A DNA stretch of 64,000 bases, from contig NZ_BOOW01000006.1 of assembly GCF_016863435.1 (NCBI RefSeq), positions 496,001-560,000 of the forward strand, given 5' to 3'. Made by a program: the position numbers and the translations under genes. Positions 42,508 to 50,628 of this stretch are shown piece after piece (position 1 is the stretch's first letter; each line of letters opens with the position of its first letter). This DNA is from Sinosporangium siamense. Lineage in GTDB: Bacteria > Actinomycetota > Actinomycetes > Streptosporangiales > Streptosporangiaceae. Below the pieces are notes generated by a model. It saw nothing but the letters and a program-made list of their open reading frames with translations, made no database searches and was not told where the DNA came from.

Positions 42508-43860
42508 ATGCGTTTCCTACCTGATGCGGAAGAATTGACGGCCGCGGTCGTGGGGCTGGGCTATGTCGGATCTTGTGTGGCCGCCGTGCTGGCCGAGAGC
42601 GGCATGAATGTGATCGGCGTCGACACCGATCACACGCTCATCGACGAATTGGAAGCCGGGCACTGCCGGTTCAGCGAGGCCGGTCTGCCCGAACTGATCG
42701 CCGGCAACCTCGCCGCGGGGCGGCTGCGCGTCACCACGGATTACGAGGGCGTGTCCGGCGCCGACGTCGTGGTCGTGGCCGTGGGCACACCGGCAGGCGA
42801 TCGAGGGGTGCTCGTCGAGACCCAGATCAGAGCGGCCTGCGACGAGCTGAGCAAGCACATCAGGGCCGGACAGCTCGTCATCGTCAAGAGCACGATGCCT
42901 CCCGGCCGCACCCGTGACCTGGTCATCCCGCTCCTCGAAGGCGGCGGCCTGGTGTGCGGCAGGGACTTCGGGCTGGCGACCTGCCCGGAACGGCTCTCAG
43001 AAGGCGTCGCGCTCAGTGAACTCCGCACTTTCCCGATCGTCGTCGGCGGTTGGTGTGAGGACAGCGGTACGGCGGCAGCCGCGTTCTGGCGCAGGGCCGT
43101 GGGCGTCGAAGTGATCGTCGTCGGCTCGCTGGAAGCCGCGGAGATGGTGAAACTCGCCGACAATTGGTGGATCGACCACAACATCGCCCTCGCGAATGAA
43201 CTCGCCAAGGTGTGCGCGCTTTTCGAGGTCGACGTGCTGAACGTCATCGCGGCCGCGAATACGATTGCCAAGGGCTCGGGCAACGTCAACATTCTTTTGC
43301 CGAGTGTCGGAGTGGGCGGTTCGTGTCTCACCAAGGACCCGTGGATGGTATGGCGCACCGCTCACGAGCGAAATGTTGACCTGCACACGATTCCGGCCGC
43401 CCGTGAAGTGAACGACTCGATGCCGCATTACACGGCCGGCCTCATCGTCGACGAACTCGCCAAACTCGGCAAGAAGCCCGGCGAGGCCAAGGTCGCCGTG
43501 CTCGGGCTGGCCTTCAAGAACAACACCGGCGACCTGCGGGCGACCCCGACTTTGCCGGTGGTGACGGCCCTGCGGGAGGCCGGCGCCGAGGTCGCCGTCT
43601 TCGACCCGCTGGTGAACGCCGACGAGGCGGAGAAGACCTTCGGCATGCGGATGGCGGCCTCCCTCGACGAGGCCGTCTCAGGTGCGGACTGCCTGGCGGT
43701 GCTGGCCCTGCACCGCGAGTTCGAGGCGGTCGACCTCGCCGCGCTCAAGGAGCGGGTCGCACCCTCGTGCGCCGTGGTCGACGGGCGTGCGTATTACCCG
43801 AGGAAGACGATCGATCGGCTTCGCGAGCTCGGCTTCGCCTATCGCGGGATCGGAAGGTAG
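42508..43860 (+). CDS. Nucleotide-sugar dehydrogenase (UDP-glucose/UDP-hexose 6-dehydrogenase family)
   Basis: A 450-residue NAD-dependent enzyme: Rossmann motif VVGLGYVGSCVAAVLAESG at the N-terminus, STMPPGRT, the conserved KLADNWWIDHNIALANELAKV helix, the catalytic Cys in SVGVGGSCLTKDPW, and the C-terminal AVLGLAFKNNTGDLRATPTLPV. It oxidises C6 of a nucleotide sugar to a uronic acid. ATG 42508 is preferred because GGAG lies five bases upstream; ATG 42481 has no ribosome site. The next gene follows after four bases and looks like a uronate decarboxylase or epimerase, giving a probable UDP-glucuronate to UDP-pentose route. Confidence 0.85.
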   Translation: MRFLPDAEELTAAVVGLGYVGSCVAAVLAESGMNVIGVDTDHTLIDELEAGHCRFSEAGLPELIAGNLAAGRLRVTTDYEGVSGADVVVVAVGTPAGDRGVLVETQIRAACDELSKHIRAGQLVIVKSTMPPGRTRDLVIPLLEGGGLVCGRDFGLATCPERLSEGVALSELRTFPIVVGGWCEDSGTAAAAFWRRAVGVEVIVVGSLEAAEMVKLADNWWIDHNIALANELAKVCALFEVDVLNVIAAANTIAKGSGNVNILLPSVGVGGSCLTKDPWMVWRTAHERNVDLHTIPAAREVNDSMPHYTAGLIVDELAKLGKKPGEAKVAVLGLAFKNNTGDLRATPTLPVVTALREAGAEVAVFDPLVNADEAEKTFGMRMAASLDEAVSGADCLAVLALHREFEAVDLAALKERVAPSCAVVDGRAYYPRKTIDRLRELGFAYRGIGR

Positions 43861-43864
43861 GGGC

Positions 43865-44848
43865 ATGGCCAAGGTCGTGGTCACCGGTGGGTGCGGCTTC
43901 GTCGGCAGCCACCTCGTCGAGCGCCTCGTCGAACAGGGCGACGAGGTGGTCGTGTTCGACGGAGCGGCGCCGCCGCCGGGCCAGGGCGCCCGGCAGGAAG
44001 CCGTGCGGTACATCGTGGGGGACATCAGATCCGAGGGGCAGCTCGCCTCGGCCGTCACCCGGGGCGTGGACGTCGTCTACCACCTCGCCGCCGTGGTCGG
44101 CGTCGACCGCTATGTCGACCGGCCTCTCGACGTCATCGACATCAATCTGAACGGCACACGCAACGTGCTGGAGCTCTCGGAGAAGGCCGGCGCGAGAGTC
44201 GTCGTCGCGAGCACCAGCGAGGTCTTCGGCAAGAACCCCGTGGTGCCGTGGGACGAGGACGCCGACCGTGTGGTCGGCAGCACCGCCACGGAGCGCTGGA
44301 GCTATTCGTCGAGCAAGGCGCTGGCCGAGCACCTGACCTTCGGCTACATCCGCCAGCACGGGCTCGCGGCCTCCATCGTGCGCTACTTCAACGTCTACGG
44401 TCCGCGCCAGCGCCCGGCCTTCGTCGTCAGCCGCAGTGTCCACCGCGCGCTGCGCGGCCTGCCTCCGCTCATCTACGACGACGGACGGCAGACCCGGTGC
44501 TTCACCTACGTCGGGGACGCCATCGACGCGACGATCACGGTCGCCGCCGCGGACAAGGCCCTCGGCGAGGCGTTCAACATCGGAAGCTCCCACGAGAGCA
44601 CCATCCGCCAGGTCGTCGAACTCGTCGTGGAACTCACCGGCGGAACCCTCGCGGTCCCCGTGGACCCCCGGGCGAGCTTCGGCGAGAGCTATCAGGACCT
44701 GTCCAGAAGGATCCCGGACACGGCGAAGGCACAGGCGCTCCTCGGCTGGAAGAGTACGGTCGACCTGCGCGAGGGCCTTACCCGGACGATCGAGTGGGCC
44801 CGCGCCAACCCCTGGTGGCTCGAACAGGACGACAGCGGCCCGTCCTGA
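43865..44848 (+). CDS. NAD-dependent epimerase/decarboxylase (UDP-glucuronate decarboxylase-like)
   Basis: A 327-residue extended short-chain dehydrogenase: VVVTGGCGFVGSHLVERL (NAD binding), STSEVFGKN, and the catalytic YSSSKALAEH. RYFNVYGPRQRP and the GEAFNIGSSHESTIRQVVEL tail place it among nucleotide-sugar epimerases and UDP-glucuronate decarboxylases. Coupling to the upstream dehydrogenase (four-base gap) favours a decarboxylase making a UDP-pentose, as in calicheamicin aminopentose formation; a 4-epimerase of the uronate is the alternative. A double terminator follows. Confidence 0.75.
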   Translation: MAKVVVTGGCGFVGSHLVERLVEQGDEVVVFDGAAPPPGQGARQEAVRYIVGDIRSEGQLASAVTRGVDVVYHLAAVVGVDRYVDRPLDVIDINLNGTRNVLELSEKAGARVVVASTSEVFGKNPVVPWDEDADRVVGSTATERWSYSSSKALAEHLTFGYIRQHGLAASIVRYFNVYGPRQRPAFVVSRSVHRALRGLPPLIYDDGRQTRCFTYVGDAIDATITVAAADKALGEAFNIGSSHESTIRQVVELVVELTGGTLAVPVDPRASFGESYQDLSRRIPDTAKAQALLGWKSTVDLREGLTRTIEWARANPWWLEQDDSGPS

Positions 44849-44870
44849 CCTGCCACCTCCGCAACCCAGG

Positions 44871-44899
44871 GGGCGGGCCGCCGGAAAGGCGGCCCGCCC
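44871..44899 (+). terminator. Terminator after the sugar decarboxylase gene
   Basis: A perfect 12-bp stem (GGGCGGGCCGCC 44871-44882 with its complement 44888-44899) around a GGAAA loop. Confidence 0.85.
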
Positions 44900-44964
44900 T
44901 GACGGTCTCTCCGCTGCGGCCACGGGCCGGGTCCGCGGTGCTCTTCGCCGGCACGAAGGCGTAT

Positions 44965-45025
44965 GGGCCCGTACGGCACAGCCGCGCTGGGCCTTCGGCC
45001 GTGTGTGCTTGTGCCGTACGGGCCC
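44965..45025. terminator. Second inverted repeat between convergent genes
   Basis: A perfect 16-bp inverted repeat (GGGCCCGTACGGCACA 44965-44980 with its complement 45010-45025) separated by 29 bases. It lies just before the stop of the convergent aminotransferase and can serve as its terminator. Confidence 0.7.
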
Positions 45026-45032
45026 TGGGTGC

Positions 45033-46136
45033 TCAGGTGCGTGAGGCCGCGATGAGGGCGCCGACGACCGTGTCGACGGCGTCGTCGCTCAGGTGCGGGC
45101 CCATCGGGAGGCTCAGCACCTCGTCCGCGAGCCGCTCGCTGATCGGGTAGGACGCACCAGGGGGCGTCTGCCCGGCGTAGGCGGTGGAACGGTGCACGGC
45201 GCCGGGATAGTGGATGAGCGTGCCGATGCCTGCGGCGGCCAGGGCGTCCTGGAAGTGCCGGCGGCGCGTGGTGCGTATGACGAACAGGTGCCACACCGGG
45301 TCGGCGTAGGGCGCGACCGCGGGGAGGACGAGCTCGTCGACGCCGGCGAGTTCTTTGAGGTAGCGGTCGGCGACGTGGGTGCGGCGGGTGTTCCACTCGT
45401 CCAGGTGGGCGAGTTTGACGCGCAGCACGGCGGCCTGGAGCTCGTCGAGCCGTGAGTTGGTCGCCTGGATCTCGTGTTCGTATTTGACCCGCGAGCCATA
45501 GTTGCGGAGCAGCCGCAGCCGCTCCGCCAGGGCGGCGTCACGGGTCACCACGGCTCCGCCGTCGCCGAGCGCGCCGAGGTTCTTGCCGGGGTAGAAGCTG
45601 AAGGCCGAGGTGAAGCGGGACCCTATGCGCCTGCCGCGATAGCGGGCCCCGTGCGCCTGTGCCGCGTCCTCGACGACGTGCAGGCCGTGCCGTACGGCGA
45701 TGGCCTCAAGGGCGTCCAGGTCGCAGGGATGGCCGTAGAGGTCGACCGGCATGATCGCCTTGGTGCGGGGGGTGACCGCCGCCTCGATGCGCGCCGGGTC
45801 GATGGTGAAGGTGTGCTCGTCGGGTTCGACCGGCACGGGACGCGCCCCGGTGGCCGAGACCGCGAGCCAGGTCGCGATGAAGGTGTGCGCCGGCACGATC
45901 ACCTCGTCGCCGGCGCCGATGTCCAGTGCGAGGAGCGTGAGTTCGAGCGCGTCGAGGCCGCTGCCGACGGCCACGCAGTGGTCGGTTTCGCAGTAGGCCG
46001 CGAACTCCTGCTCGAACGCGGTCACCTCGGCGCCGAGGAGATACCAGCCGGAGGAGAGCACACGCTGGACGGCGGCGTCGATGTCGGCCCGGAGTTCCTC
46101 GTAGGGGGCCTTGAGGTCGAGGAAGGGGATCTTCAC
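45033..46136 (-). CDS. DegT/DnrJ aminotransferase, 3-amino-3,6-dideoxyhexose type (QdtB/FdtB/DesV-like)
   Basis: A 367-residue PLP enzyme: start IPFLDLKAPYEELRADID, SGWYLLG, GSGLDALELTLLALDIGAGDEVIVPAHTFIATWLAV, the VVEDAAQAHGARYRG motif, and the lysine motif FSFYPGKNLGALGDGGAVVT. The wording matches QdtB/FdtB/TylB-type enzymes that aminate C3 of a dTDP-3-keto-6-deoxyhexose. It starts at GTG 46136, overlapping the ketoisomerase stop (GTGA), which is the known partner that makes its substrate. Product: dTDP-3-amino-3,6-dideoxyhexose. Confidence 0.85.
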   Translation of the reverse strand: MKIPFLDLKAPYEELRADIDAAVQRVLSSGWYLLGAEVTAFEQEFAAYCETDHCVAVGSGLDALELTLLALDIGAGDEVIVPAHTFIATWLAVSATGARPVPVEPDEHTFTIDPARIEAAVTPRTKAIMPVDLYGHPCDLDALEAIAVRHGLHVVEDAAQAHGARYRGRRIGSRFTSAFSFYPGKNLGALGDGGAVVTRDAALAERLRLLRNYGSRVKYEHEIQATNSRLDELQAAVLRVKLAHLDEWNTRRTHVADRYLKELAGVDELVLPAVAPYADPVWHLFVIRTTRRRHFQDALAAAGIGTLIHYPGAVHRSTAYAGQTPPGASYPISERLADEVLSLPMGPHLSDDAVDTVVGALIAASRT

Positions 46137-46588
46137 GCGAGTGCTCGCGCGTCGCGGAGGAACTCTTCCCGGTCGCGGTAGTAGTCCCCCTCGTCGTAGA
46201 CGTCGGACACCAGCCACAACCCCACCGTGCCCGGCGCGAAATTAATCATGTCCCGCCAGACCATCGGGCCCATGTAGAGACCCTTGCTGGGGTGGTCCAG
46301 CACGAACGTGGCCTGGGAGAAGCCGTCGTCCACGACGACCTCGAACCGGCCGTGCACGGCGATGATGATCTGCCGGAGCCTGCGGTGACCGTGCGCGCCT
46401 CTGGCGGCTCCCTCCGGCATGCCGTACATGTAGTAGGCGCGCTTGATGTCGAAGTCGATCTCCTTGCCGCTCTGGACGACGCAGAGATGTCCGCGTTGAT
46501 CGCTGATCTCCTTGAGGTCGATGATGTGGCACGGTTCCACCCTGCCGACGGTGGGGCTCCCGCCGCCGGCATTCGAAGAAGAATTCAC
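46133..46588 (-). CDS. dTDP-4-keto-6-deoxyhexose 3,4-ketoisomerase (FdtA/QdtA/TylM3 family)
   Basis: A 151-residue cupin: ISDQRGHLCVVQSGKEIDFDIKRAYYMYG, RGAHGHRRLRQIIIAVHGRFEVVVDDG and VWRDMINFAPGTVGLWLVSDVYDEGDYYRDREEFL are the strands and His residues of FdtA/QdtA. It moves the keto group from C4 to C3 of dTDP-4-keto-6-deoxyglucose. GTG 46588 gives normal family length; the open frame runs to 46690, into the operator. It is coupled to the downstream 3-aminotransferase. The upstream palindrome at 46674 is shared with the divergent 2,3-dehydratase. Confidence 0.85.
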   Translation of the reverse strand: MNSSSNAGGGSPTVGRVEPCHIIDLKEISDQRGHLCVVQSGKEIDFDIKRAYYMYGMPEGAARGAHGHRRLRQIIIAVHGRFEVVVDDGFSQATFVLDHPSKGLYMGPMVWRDMINFAPGTVGLWLVSDVYDEGDYYRDREEFLRDARALA

Positions 46589-46673
46589 AGACCCTTCGCC
46601 TTCCTTTAGTGGGGCGCCGTTCTCTGCCGTCCCGTGCATTGTTTTCCGTACAATTAGCGGAGAACGTGCTCCG

Positions 46674-46689
46674 TCTCGCCAGCGGGACA
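46674..46689. promoter_or_regulatory. Cluster palindrome, copy 2 (GTCTCGCCAGCGGGAC)
   Basis: It lies between the divergent ketoisomerase and 2,3-dehydratase genes. It is identical to copy 3 at 59292 over the palindrome, and the similarity continues rightward for about 12 bases (ACGCTA(T/G)TTCTG), suggesting a conserved promoter module. Confidence 0.8.
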
Positions 46690-46792
46690 AACGCTATTTC
46701 TGGAGCGCCTGATGGTCAAGGACGATTGATCATCGCCTCTACTGTGCATCCGCGGTGGACGTCGCCCGCCGAACAGATCGGAGATGCCGTTT

Positions 46793-48220
46793 ATGAGGAA
46801 ACCTGCCCTTCTATCAGATCCGCCGGGCGTGGAGAATGAGGAGTTCGGGCGCCTGCTGGTGAAGTCGGCATTGGCCGGGGACAGCTCCGTCGTGCCGCTC
46901 GCGGAGTTCGAGGAATGGTATGCGCGGCAACTGCACACGGCTCGGGCCGATGTGGAAAGGATCCCGTTCGCCGAACTCGAGGGGTGGGATTTCGACCCGG
47001 CCACAGGCAACCTCGGGCACCGCAGCGGGCGCTTCTTCAGCGTCGAGGGGCTGGCCGTGACCATGCGCAGCGAGCCCTTCCTGGCCTGGTCACAGCCGAT
47101 CATCGATCAGCCCGAAGTCGGCATCCTCGGCCTGCTGGCCAAGGAGATCGACGGCGTGCTGCACTTTCTGATGCAGGGCAAGATGGAGCCAGGCAACATC
47201 AACTCCGTCCAGCTCTCGCCGACGGTGCAGGCCACCCACAGCAACTACATCGGGGTGCACCGCGGCGCCAACGTGCCCTATCTGGACTACTTCATCGAGC
47301 CGAGACCGGGCCGCGTCATCCTCGACGTGCTCCAGTCGGAGCACGGCTCGTGGTTCTGGTGCAAGCGCAACAGGAACATCGTGGTCCTGGTCGACGACGA
47401 CGTGCCCGCCCGCGACGGATTCTGCTGGCTCACGCTCGGCCAGCTCCACGAACTGCTGCGCGTCGACAACCTGATCAACATGGATTCGCGCACGGTGCTC
47501 GCCTGCCTGCCCTTTCCCGTGCCCGCCTCCGCGCCGGGCGGTGGGAGCGAGTTTCACGACGCGCTTGTGCGCTCGTCGCGGGAGGACGTCCGGGGACTTC
47601 ACTCGGCCGAGGAGAACCAGAGCTGGTTCACCGAGGCCCGCACGCGGCCCCTGGTGGAACGCCGGCGTGTGGGCCTTGGCGGGATTCCCGGCTGGAGCCG
47701 TTCCGAGCGGGAGATCACCCATGAGGACGGCAAATACTTCAAGGTCGCGGCGGTCGCCGTACAGGCCGGGAACCGGGAGGTGCGGCAGTGGACGCAGCCG
47801 CTCTTCGTGCCGGTGGGCCACGGCGTGGCCGCCTTCCTCACCAAGACGATCGGCGGGGTGCTCCACCTGCTGGTCCAGGCCCGGCTGGAGCCCGGCCTGC
47901 TGGACGTGGTGGAACTCGGGCCGACCGTGCAGTGCACACCGGAGAACTACGCCGGCGGGGAGCGGCCGGCCTTCCTGGACTATGTGCTGGCCGCGGACGC
48001 GGGCAAGATCAGATATGAGGCGCGGCTGTCGGAGGAGGGAGGGCGGTTCCTGCACGCCGTCAGCAGATATCTCGTGATCGAGACGGACGAGGATTTCCCC
48101 CTCGACGTCCCGCCCGGCCACCGGTGGATGACGGTCGCGCAGCTCACCGGCTTGCTTCGGCACAGTTACTACTTGAACGTGCAGGCACGCACGCTGATCG
48201 CCTGTCTGCGGAGCCTTTAG
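46793..48220 (+). CDS. NDP-hexose 2,3-dehydratase (EvaA/TylX3 family)
   Basis: A 475-residue protein made of two homologous halves of about 220 residues. Each has a nucleotide-sugar binding strand set: GILGLLAKEIDGVLHFLMQGKMEPGNINSVQLSPTVQATHSNY in the first, and GVAAFLTKTIGGVLHLLVQARLEPGLLDVVELGPTVQCTPENY in the second. This tandem arrangement is the signature of EvaA/TylX3/OleV enzymes, which remove the C2 hydroxyl of dTDP-4-keto-6-deoxyglucose. ATG 46793 has GGAG nine bases upstream; ATG 46784 directly abuts it. It heads a rightward operon with a 3-ketoreductase and C-methyltransferase. Confidence 0.9.
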   Translation: MRKPALLSDPPGVENEEFGRLLVKSALAGDSSVVPLAEFEEWYARQLHTARADVERIPFAELEGWDFDPATGNLGHRSGRFFSVEGLAVTMRSEPFLAWSQPIIDQPEVGILGLLAKEIDGVLHFLMQGKMEPGNINSVQLSPTVQATHSNYIGVHRGANVPYLDYFIEPRPGRVILDVLQSEHGSWFWCKRNRNIVVLVDDDVPARDGFCWLTLGQLHELLRVDNLINMDSRTVLACLPFPVPASAPGGGSEFHDALVRSSREDVRGLHSAEENQSWFTEARTRPLVERRRVGLGGIPGWSRSEREITHEDGKYFKVAAVAVQAGNREVRQWTQPLFVPVGHGVAAFLTKTIGGVLHLLVQARLEPGLLDVVELGPTVQCTPENYAGGERPAFLDYVLAADAGKIRYEARLSEEGGRFLHAVSRYLVIETDEDFPLDVPPGHRWMTVAQLTGLLRHSYYLNVQARTLIACLRSL

Positions 48221-48232
48221 AGAGGGGACCTC

Positions 48233-49231
48233 GTGAAGGTTGAACCCGTCCGCATGGGCGTGATCTCAGGGGCGGACATCGCCTGGCGGCGCACCGTGCC
48301 CGCCATGCTGGCGAGCCGCAACGTCGAATTGCTCGCCGTGGCCAGCCGCGACGCGGGCAAGGCGGAGCGATTCGCCCGGCGGTTCGGGTGCGACCCCGTC
48401 GTCGGCTACGACGGCCTGCTGGAGCGCGACGATGTGGAAGCCGTCTATATTCCGCTGCCGACGGGCCTGCGGCGGCAGTGGGTGGAGCGCTCATTGGCGG
48501 CCGGCAAACACGTGCTCGCGGAAAAGCCGCTGGCCACCGGTCATGCGGAGGCCGAGGCGCTGGTGGAGGCGGCGGAGACGCTCGGCTTGACGCTGGCGGA
48601 GAATCTCACGTTCACCGCGCATTCGCAGCACGCGACCGTGCACCGGCTGCTCGCAGAAGGGGCCGTCGGGGAGTTGCGGGCGTTCACCAGCGACTTCGGC
48701 ATCCCGCCGCGGGCCGTCGAGGACTTTCGCGCTCGGCCTGAGCTCGGCGGCGGCGCGCTGCTGGAGGTGGGGGTCTACCCGATCCGGGCGGCGCAGCTCT
48801 TTCTCGGCCCGGAGCTTGAGGTCCGCGGGGCGTCCCTGACCCACGACCGCCCCGGCGGGGTGGACGTCGGGGGCGCCGCGCTGTTCGCCTCCGCCGAGGG
48901 CCTCACGGCCCAGATCGGCTTCGGTTTCCGGCACTCCTACCGCAGCGTCTACACGCTGTGGGGGGAGAAGGGCACGCTCACCGTGAACCGGGCGTTCACG
49001 CCGCCCGACACGCTGCGGCCTGTGGTGCGGATCGAACGGCAGGACCACGTCGAGGAAATCACTCTCGACGCCGACGGTCAGTTCGTCAACGCCCTCGACG
49101 CCTTCGCCCAGGCCGTGCGTGAGGGAAAGGGGGGTGGATTGGGGGCGGAATCAATGCTCGCACAGGCGAGATTGGTGGACGGGATTCGTGCCTTCGCAAG
49201 CATGGAGTCGCCCCTTCCGAGAAATCCTTAG
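48233..49231 (+). CDS. NDP-hexose 3-ketoreductase (Gfo/Idh/MocA family, KijD10-like)
   Basis: A 332-residue NAD(P)-dependent oxidoreductase. The N-terminal Rossmann (RMGVISGADIAWRRTVPAML), VYIPLPTGLRRQWVERSLAAGKHVLAEKPLA (catalytic Lys in EKP) and the beta-sheet domain with GGGALLEVGVYPIRAAQLF are typical of 3-ketoreductases in deoxysugar pathways. It takes the unstable 3,4-diketo product of the 2,3-dehydratase, its upstream neighbour (12-base gap), to a 2,6-dideoxy-4-keto sugar. GTG 48233 follows GAGGGGACC. Confidence 0.85.
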   Translation: MKVEPVRMGVISGADIAWRRTVPAMLASRNVELLAVASRDAGKAERFARRFGCDPVVGYDGLLERDDVEAVYIPLPTGLRRQWVERSLAAGKHVLAEKPLATGHAEAEALVEAAETLGLTLAENLTFTAHSQHATVHRLLAEGAVGELRAFTSDFGIPPRAVEDFRARPELGGGALLEVGVYPIRAAQLFLGPELEVRGASLTHDRPGGVDVGGAALFASAEGLTAQIGFGFRHSYRSVYTLWGEKGTLTVNRAFTPPDTLRPVVRIERQDHVEEITLDADGQFVNALDAFAQAVREGKGGGLGAESMLAQARLVDGIRAFASMESPLPRNP

Positions 49232-49344
49232 AAATCGCTACTTAGCCCGTGGACTGGGCTCGTGTATGTTGAAGACAACCCCGGACTTTGAGCACGCGCA
49301 TCCCGTGGTGCCGGTCCCGGTGAGATGCATCCGAGGAGCTCGCA

Positions 49345-50571
49345 ATGACCCATACGACTCGGTGCCGCATTTGCGATGGCGCCGTGGAAGAATTCTTTGA
49401 TTTCGGTCGCCAGCCGCTTTCTGACCGCTTCGTCCGACCCGACGAGCTGGAAAACGAGTTCTTCTTCCGTCTCGCGGTGGGAATATGTGCGTCCTGCGCG
49501 ATGGTGCAGCTGATGGAAGAGGTTCCCCGCACGCACATGTTCCACGAGGATTATCCGTACCTCTCCTCCGGCTCCTCGGTGATGCGCTCGCACTTCGAGG
49601 AGCTGGCGAAGCGGTTCCTGGCCACCGAGCTCGGCGGGCCCGACCCGTTCATCGTCGAGCTCGGCTGCAACGACGGCGTCATGCTCAAGACTGTCGCCGA
49701 CGCCGGGGTCCGGCACCTCGGGGTGGAGCCCTCGGGCGGTGTGGCCGAGCTGGCCAGGGCCAAGGGGATCGAGGTGCGCAAGGACTTCTTCGAGGAGTCG
49801 ACCGCGAACGACATCCGGGACGGGAAGGGGCCGGCCGACGTCATCTACGCGGCCAACACACTTTGCCACATTCCCTACATGGAGTCCGTGCTCCGCGGGG
49901 TGACGGCGCTGCTCAAGCCGTCCGGTGTGTTCGTGTTCGAGGACCCCTACTTCGGCGACATCGTGGAGCGGGCGTCCTTCGACCAGATCTACGACGAGCA
50001 CTTCTACTTCTTCACCGCCACGTCGGTGCGGTCGATGGCCCGGCGTTTCGGCCTCGACCTGGTCGACGTCGAGCGGATCCCGGTGCACGGCGGCGAGGTG
50101 CGCTACACGCTGGCTCCTGCGGGGCAGCGCACCCCGGCGCCCGCGGTCGCGGAGCTGCTGGCGGAGGAGGAGGCACGCGCGCTGTCCGGCCGTGACACGC
50201 TGCTGGGCTTCGCCAGGCGAGTCGAGACGATCCGCGAGCAGTTGCGCGAAGTGCTCCAGCGGGCCAAGGCCGAGGGCAAGACGGTCGTCGGCTACGGCGC
50301 GACCGCGAAGAGCGCCACCGTGACCAACTTTTGCGGGATAAATCCGGACCTGGTGTCGTTCGTGTGTGACACGACCGAGGCCAAGCAGGGACGGCTCACC
50401 CCGGGTGTCCACATCCCGGTGCGCGGGCCTGAGGCCTTCCGCGACCCCTACCCGGACTACGCCCTGCTGTTCGCCTGGAACCACGCCGACGAGATCATGG
50501 CCAAGGAGCACGAGTTCCGCGCCGCCGGCGGCAAGTGGATCCGCTATGTGCCCGAGGTTCACGTCGTCTGA
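49345..50571 (+). CDS. NDP-sugar C-3 methyltransferase (TylCIII/EvaC/KijD1 family)
   Basis: A 408-residue protein: N-terminal zinc module (CRICDG...CASC), SAM-binding VELGCNDGVMLKTVADAG, the active-site segment DEHFYFFTATSV, and a C-terminal Rossmann-like domain (KTVVGYGATAKSATVTNF, VCDTTEAKQGRLTPG). These four parts define the sugar C-methyltransferases that add a methyl branch at C3. It lies about 110 bases after the 3-ketoreductase. With a 3-aminotransferase in the same cluster, a 3-amino-3-C-methyl sugar is likely. Confidence 0.9.
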   Translation: MTHTTRCRICDGAVEEFFDFGRQPLSDRFVRPDELENEFFFRLAVGICASCAMVQLMEEVPRTHMFHEDYPYLSSGSSVMRSHFEELAKRFLATELGGPDPFIVELGCNDGVMLKTVADAGVRHLGVEPSGGVAELARAKGIEVRKDFFEESTANDIRDGKGPADVIYAANTLCHIPYMESVLRGVTALLKPSGVFVFEDPYFGDIVERASFDQIYDEHFYFFTATSVRSMARRFGLDLVDVERIPVHGGEVRYTLAPAGQRTPAPAVAELLAEEEARALSGRDTLLGFARRVETIREQLREVLQRAKAEGKTVVGYGATAKSATVTNFCGINPDLVSFVCDTTEAKQGRLTPGVHIPVRGPEAFRDPYPDYALLFAWNHADEIMAKEHEFRAAGGKWIRYVPEVHVV

Positions 50572-50579
50572 CCGGAGTC

Positions 50580-50628
50580 ACTCGCCATCGCCCACCGTTT
50601 ACGAGCGGTGGGCGATGGCGAGTTTTTC
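50580..50628. terminator. Bidirectional terminator between C-methyltransferase and glycosyltransferase
   Basis: A perfect 18-bp stem (50580-50597 with 50606-50623), 8-base loop, followed by TTTTT on the plus strand. The right arm lies inside the last codons of the convergent glycosyltransferase, whose TAA stop is in the loop. Confidence 0.9.
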
